DNA from: BJ22 sp031405895
Lineage (GTDB): Bacteria; Planctomycetota; Planctomycetia; Pirellulales; Pirellulaceae
DNA: 14,119 nt
Direction of reading: 5' to 3'
Assembly (NCBI GenBank): GCA_031405895.1
Contig: JANOFL010000113.1
Span: 1 to 14,119 of the forward strand
The notes beneath the pieces are model-generated. The model searched no databases and was not told the origin of the DNA. It saw only the letters and a list, made by a program, of their open reading frames with translations. Position 1 is the first letter of the stretch. Each line of letters starts with the position of its first letter. Shown here one piece after another: positions 14,113 to 14,119 of this stretch. The position numbers were made by a program, and so were the translations under genes.

Positions 14113-14119
14113 GTCCGGT

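Overview
The window looks like a chromosomal stretch of a planctomycete (phylum Planctomycetota), moderately GC-rich. This rests on protein style, not a database search: a PEP-CTERM exported protein, a tyrosine recombinase of the type whose box II reads NLRSSREAEL, a DUF3987 protein next to a zinc-ribbon/TOPRIM primase, and a secreted HEXXH protein of a kind I associate with this phylum.

Left part (1-7006) is mobile DNA. It opens with the C-terminal 467 residues of a type I restriction HsdR subunit cut by the window edge. A gene-free stretch of about 590 bases follows, containing a possible promoter and a strong intrinsic terminator that together would bound an RNA of about 150 nt. Next comes a compact replication and integration module on the + strand: a 75-aa basic protein whose ribosome binding site lies in a perfect hairpin, a 96-aa helix-turn-helix protein, a primase, a DUF3987 protein and a tyrosine integrase. 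The last 20 codons of the integrase read antisense through a complete tRNA-Val(GAC) gene, the probable attachment site. The HTH-primase-DUF3987 genes overlap by 4 and 1 bases and are probably translationally coupled. No capsid, portal, relaxase or mating genes are visible, so the module resembles a satellite-like or genomic-island core. The other attachment site is not in the window, so hsdR is probably cargo of the same island.

Middle part (7007-10729) is core chromosome: thrS (threonyl-tRNA synthetase) and infC (translation initiation factor IF-3) in the familiar order. infC is forced to use a TTG start. The rpmI-rplT genes that often follow infC are absent here, replaced by about 520 bases without a gene.

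Right part (10730-14119) holds a PEP-CTERM-anchored exported protein and a convergent secreted HEXXH metallopeptidase-like protein that share a bidirectional terminator. Beyond them is a REP-associated tyrosine transposase (RAYT) family gene bracketed by clusters of short inverted and tandem repeats (REP/BIME-like). The RAYT has the HUH motif, but a tryptophan sits where I expect the catalytic tyrosine.

The best candidates for new biology are the leader and attenuator-like RNA plus SD-masking hairpin in front of the primase operon, and the RAYT with its 17-bp repeat family.
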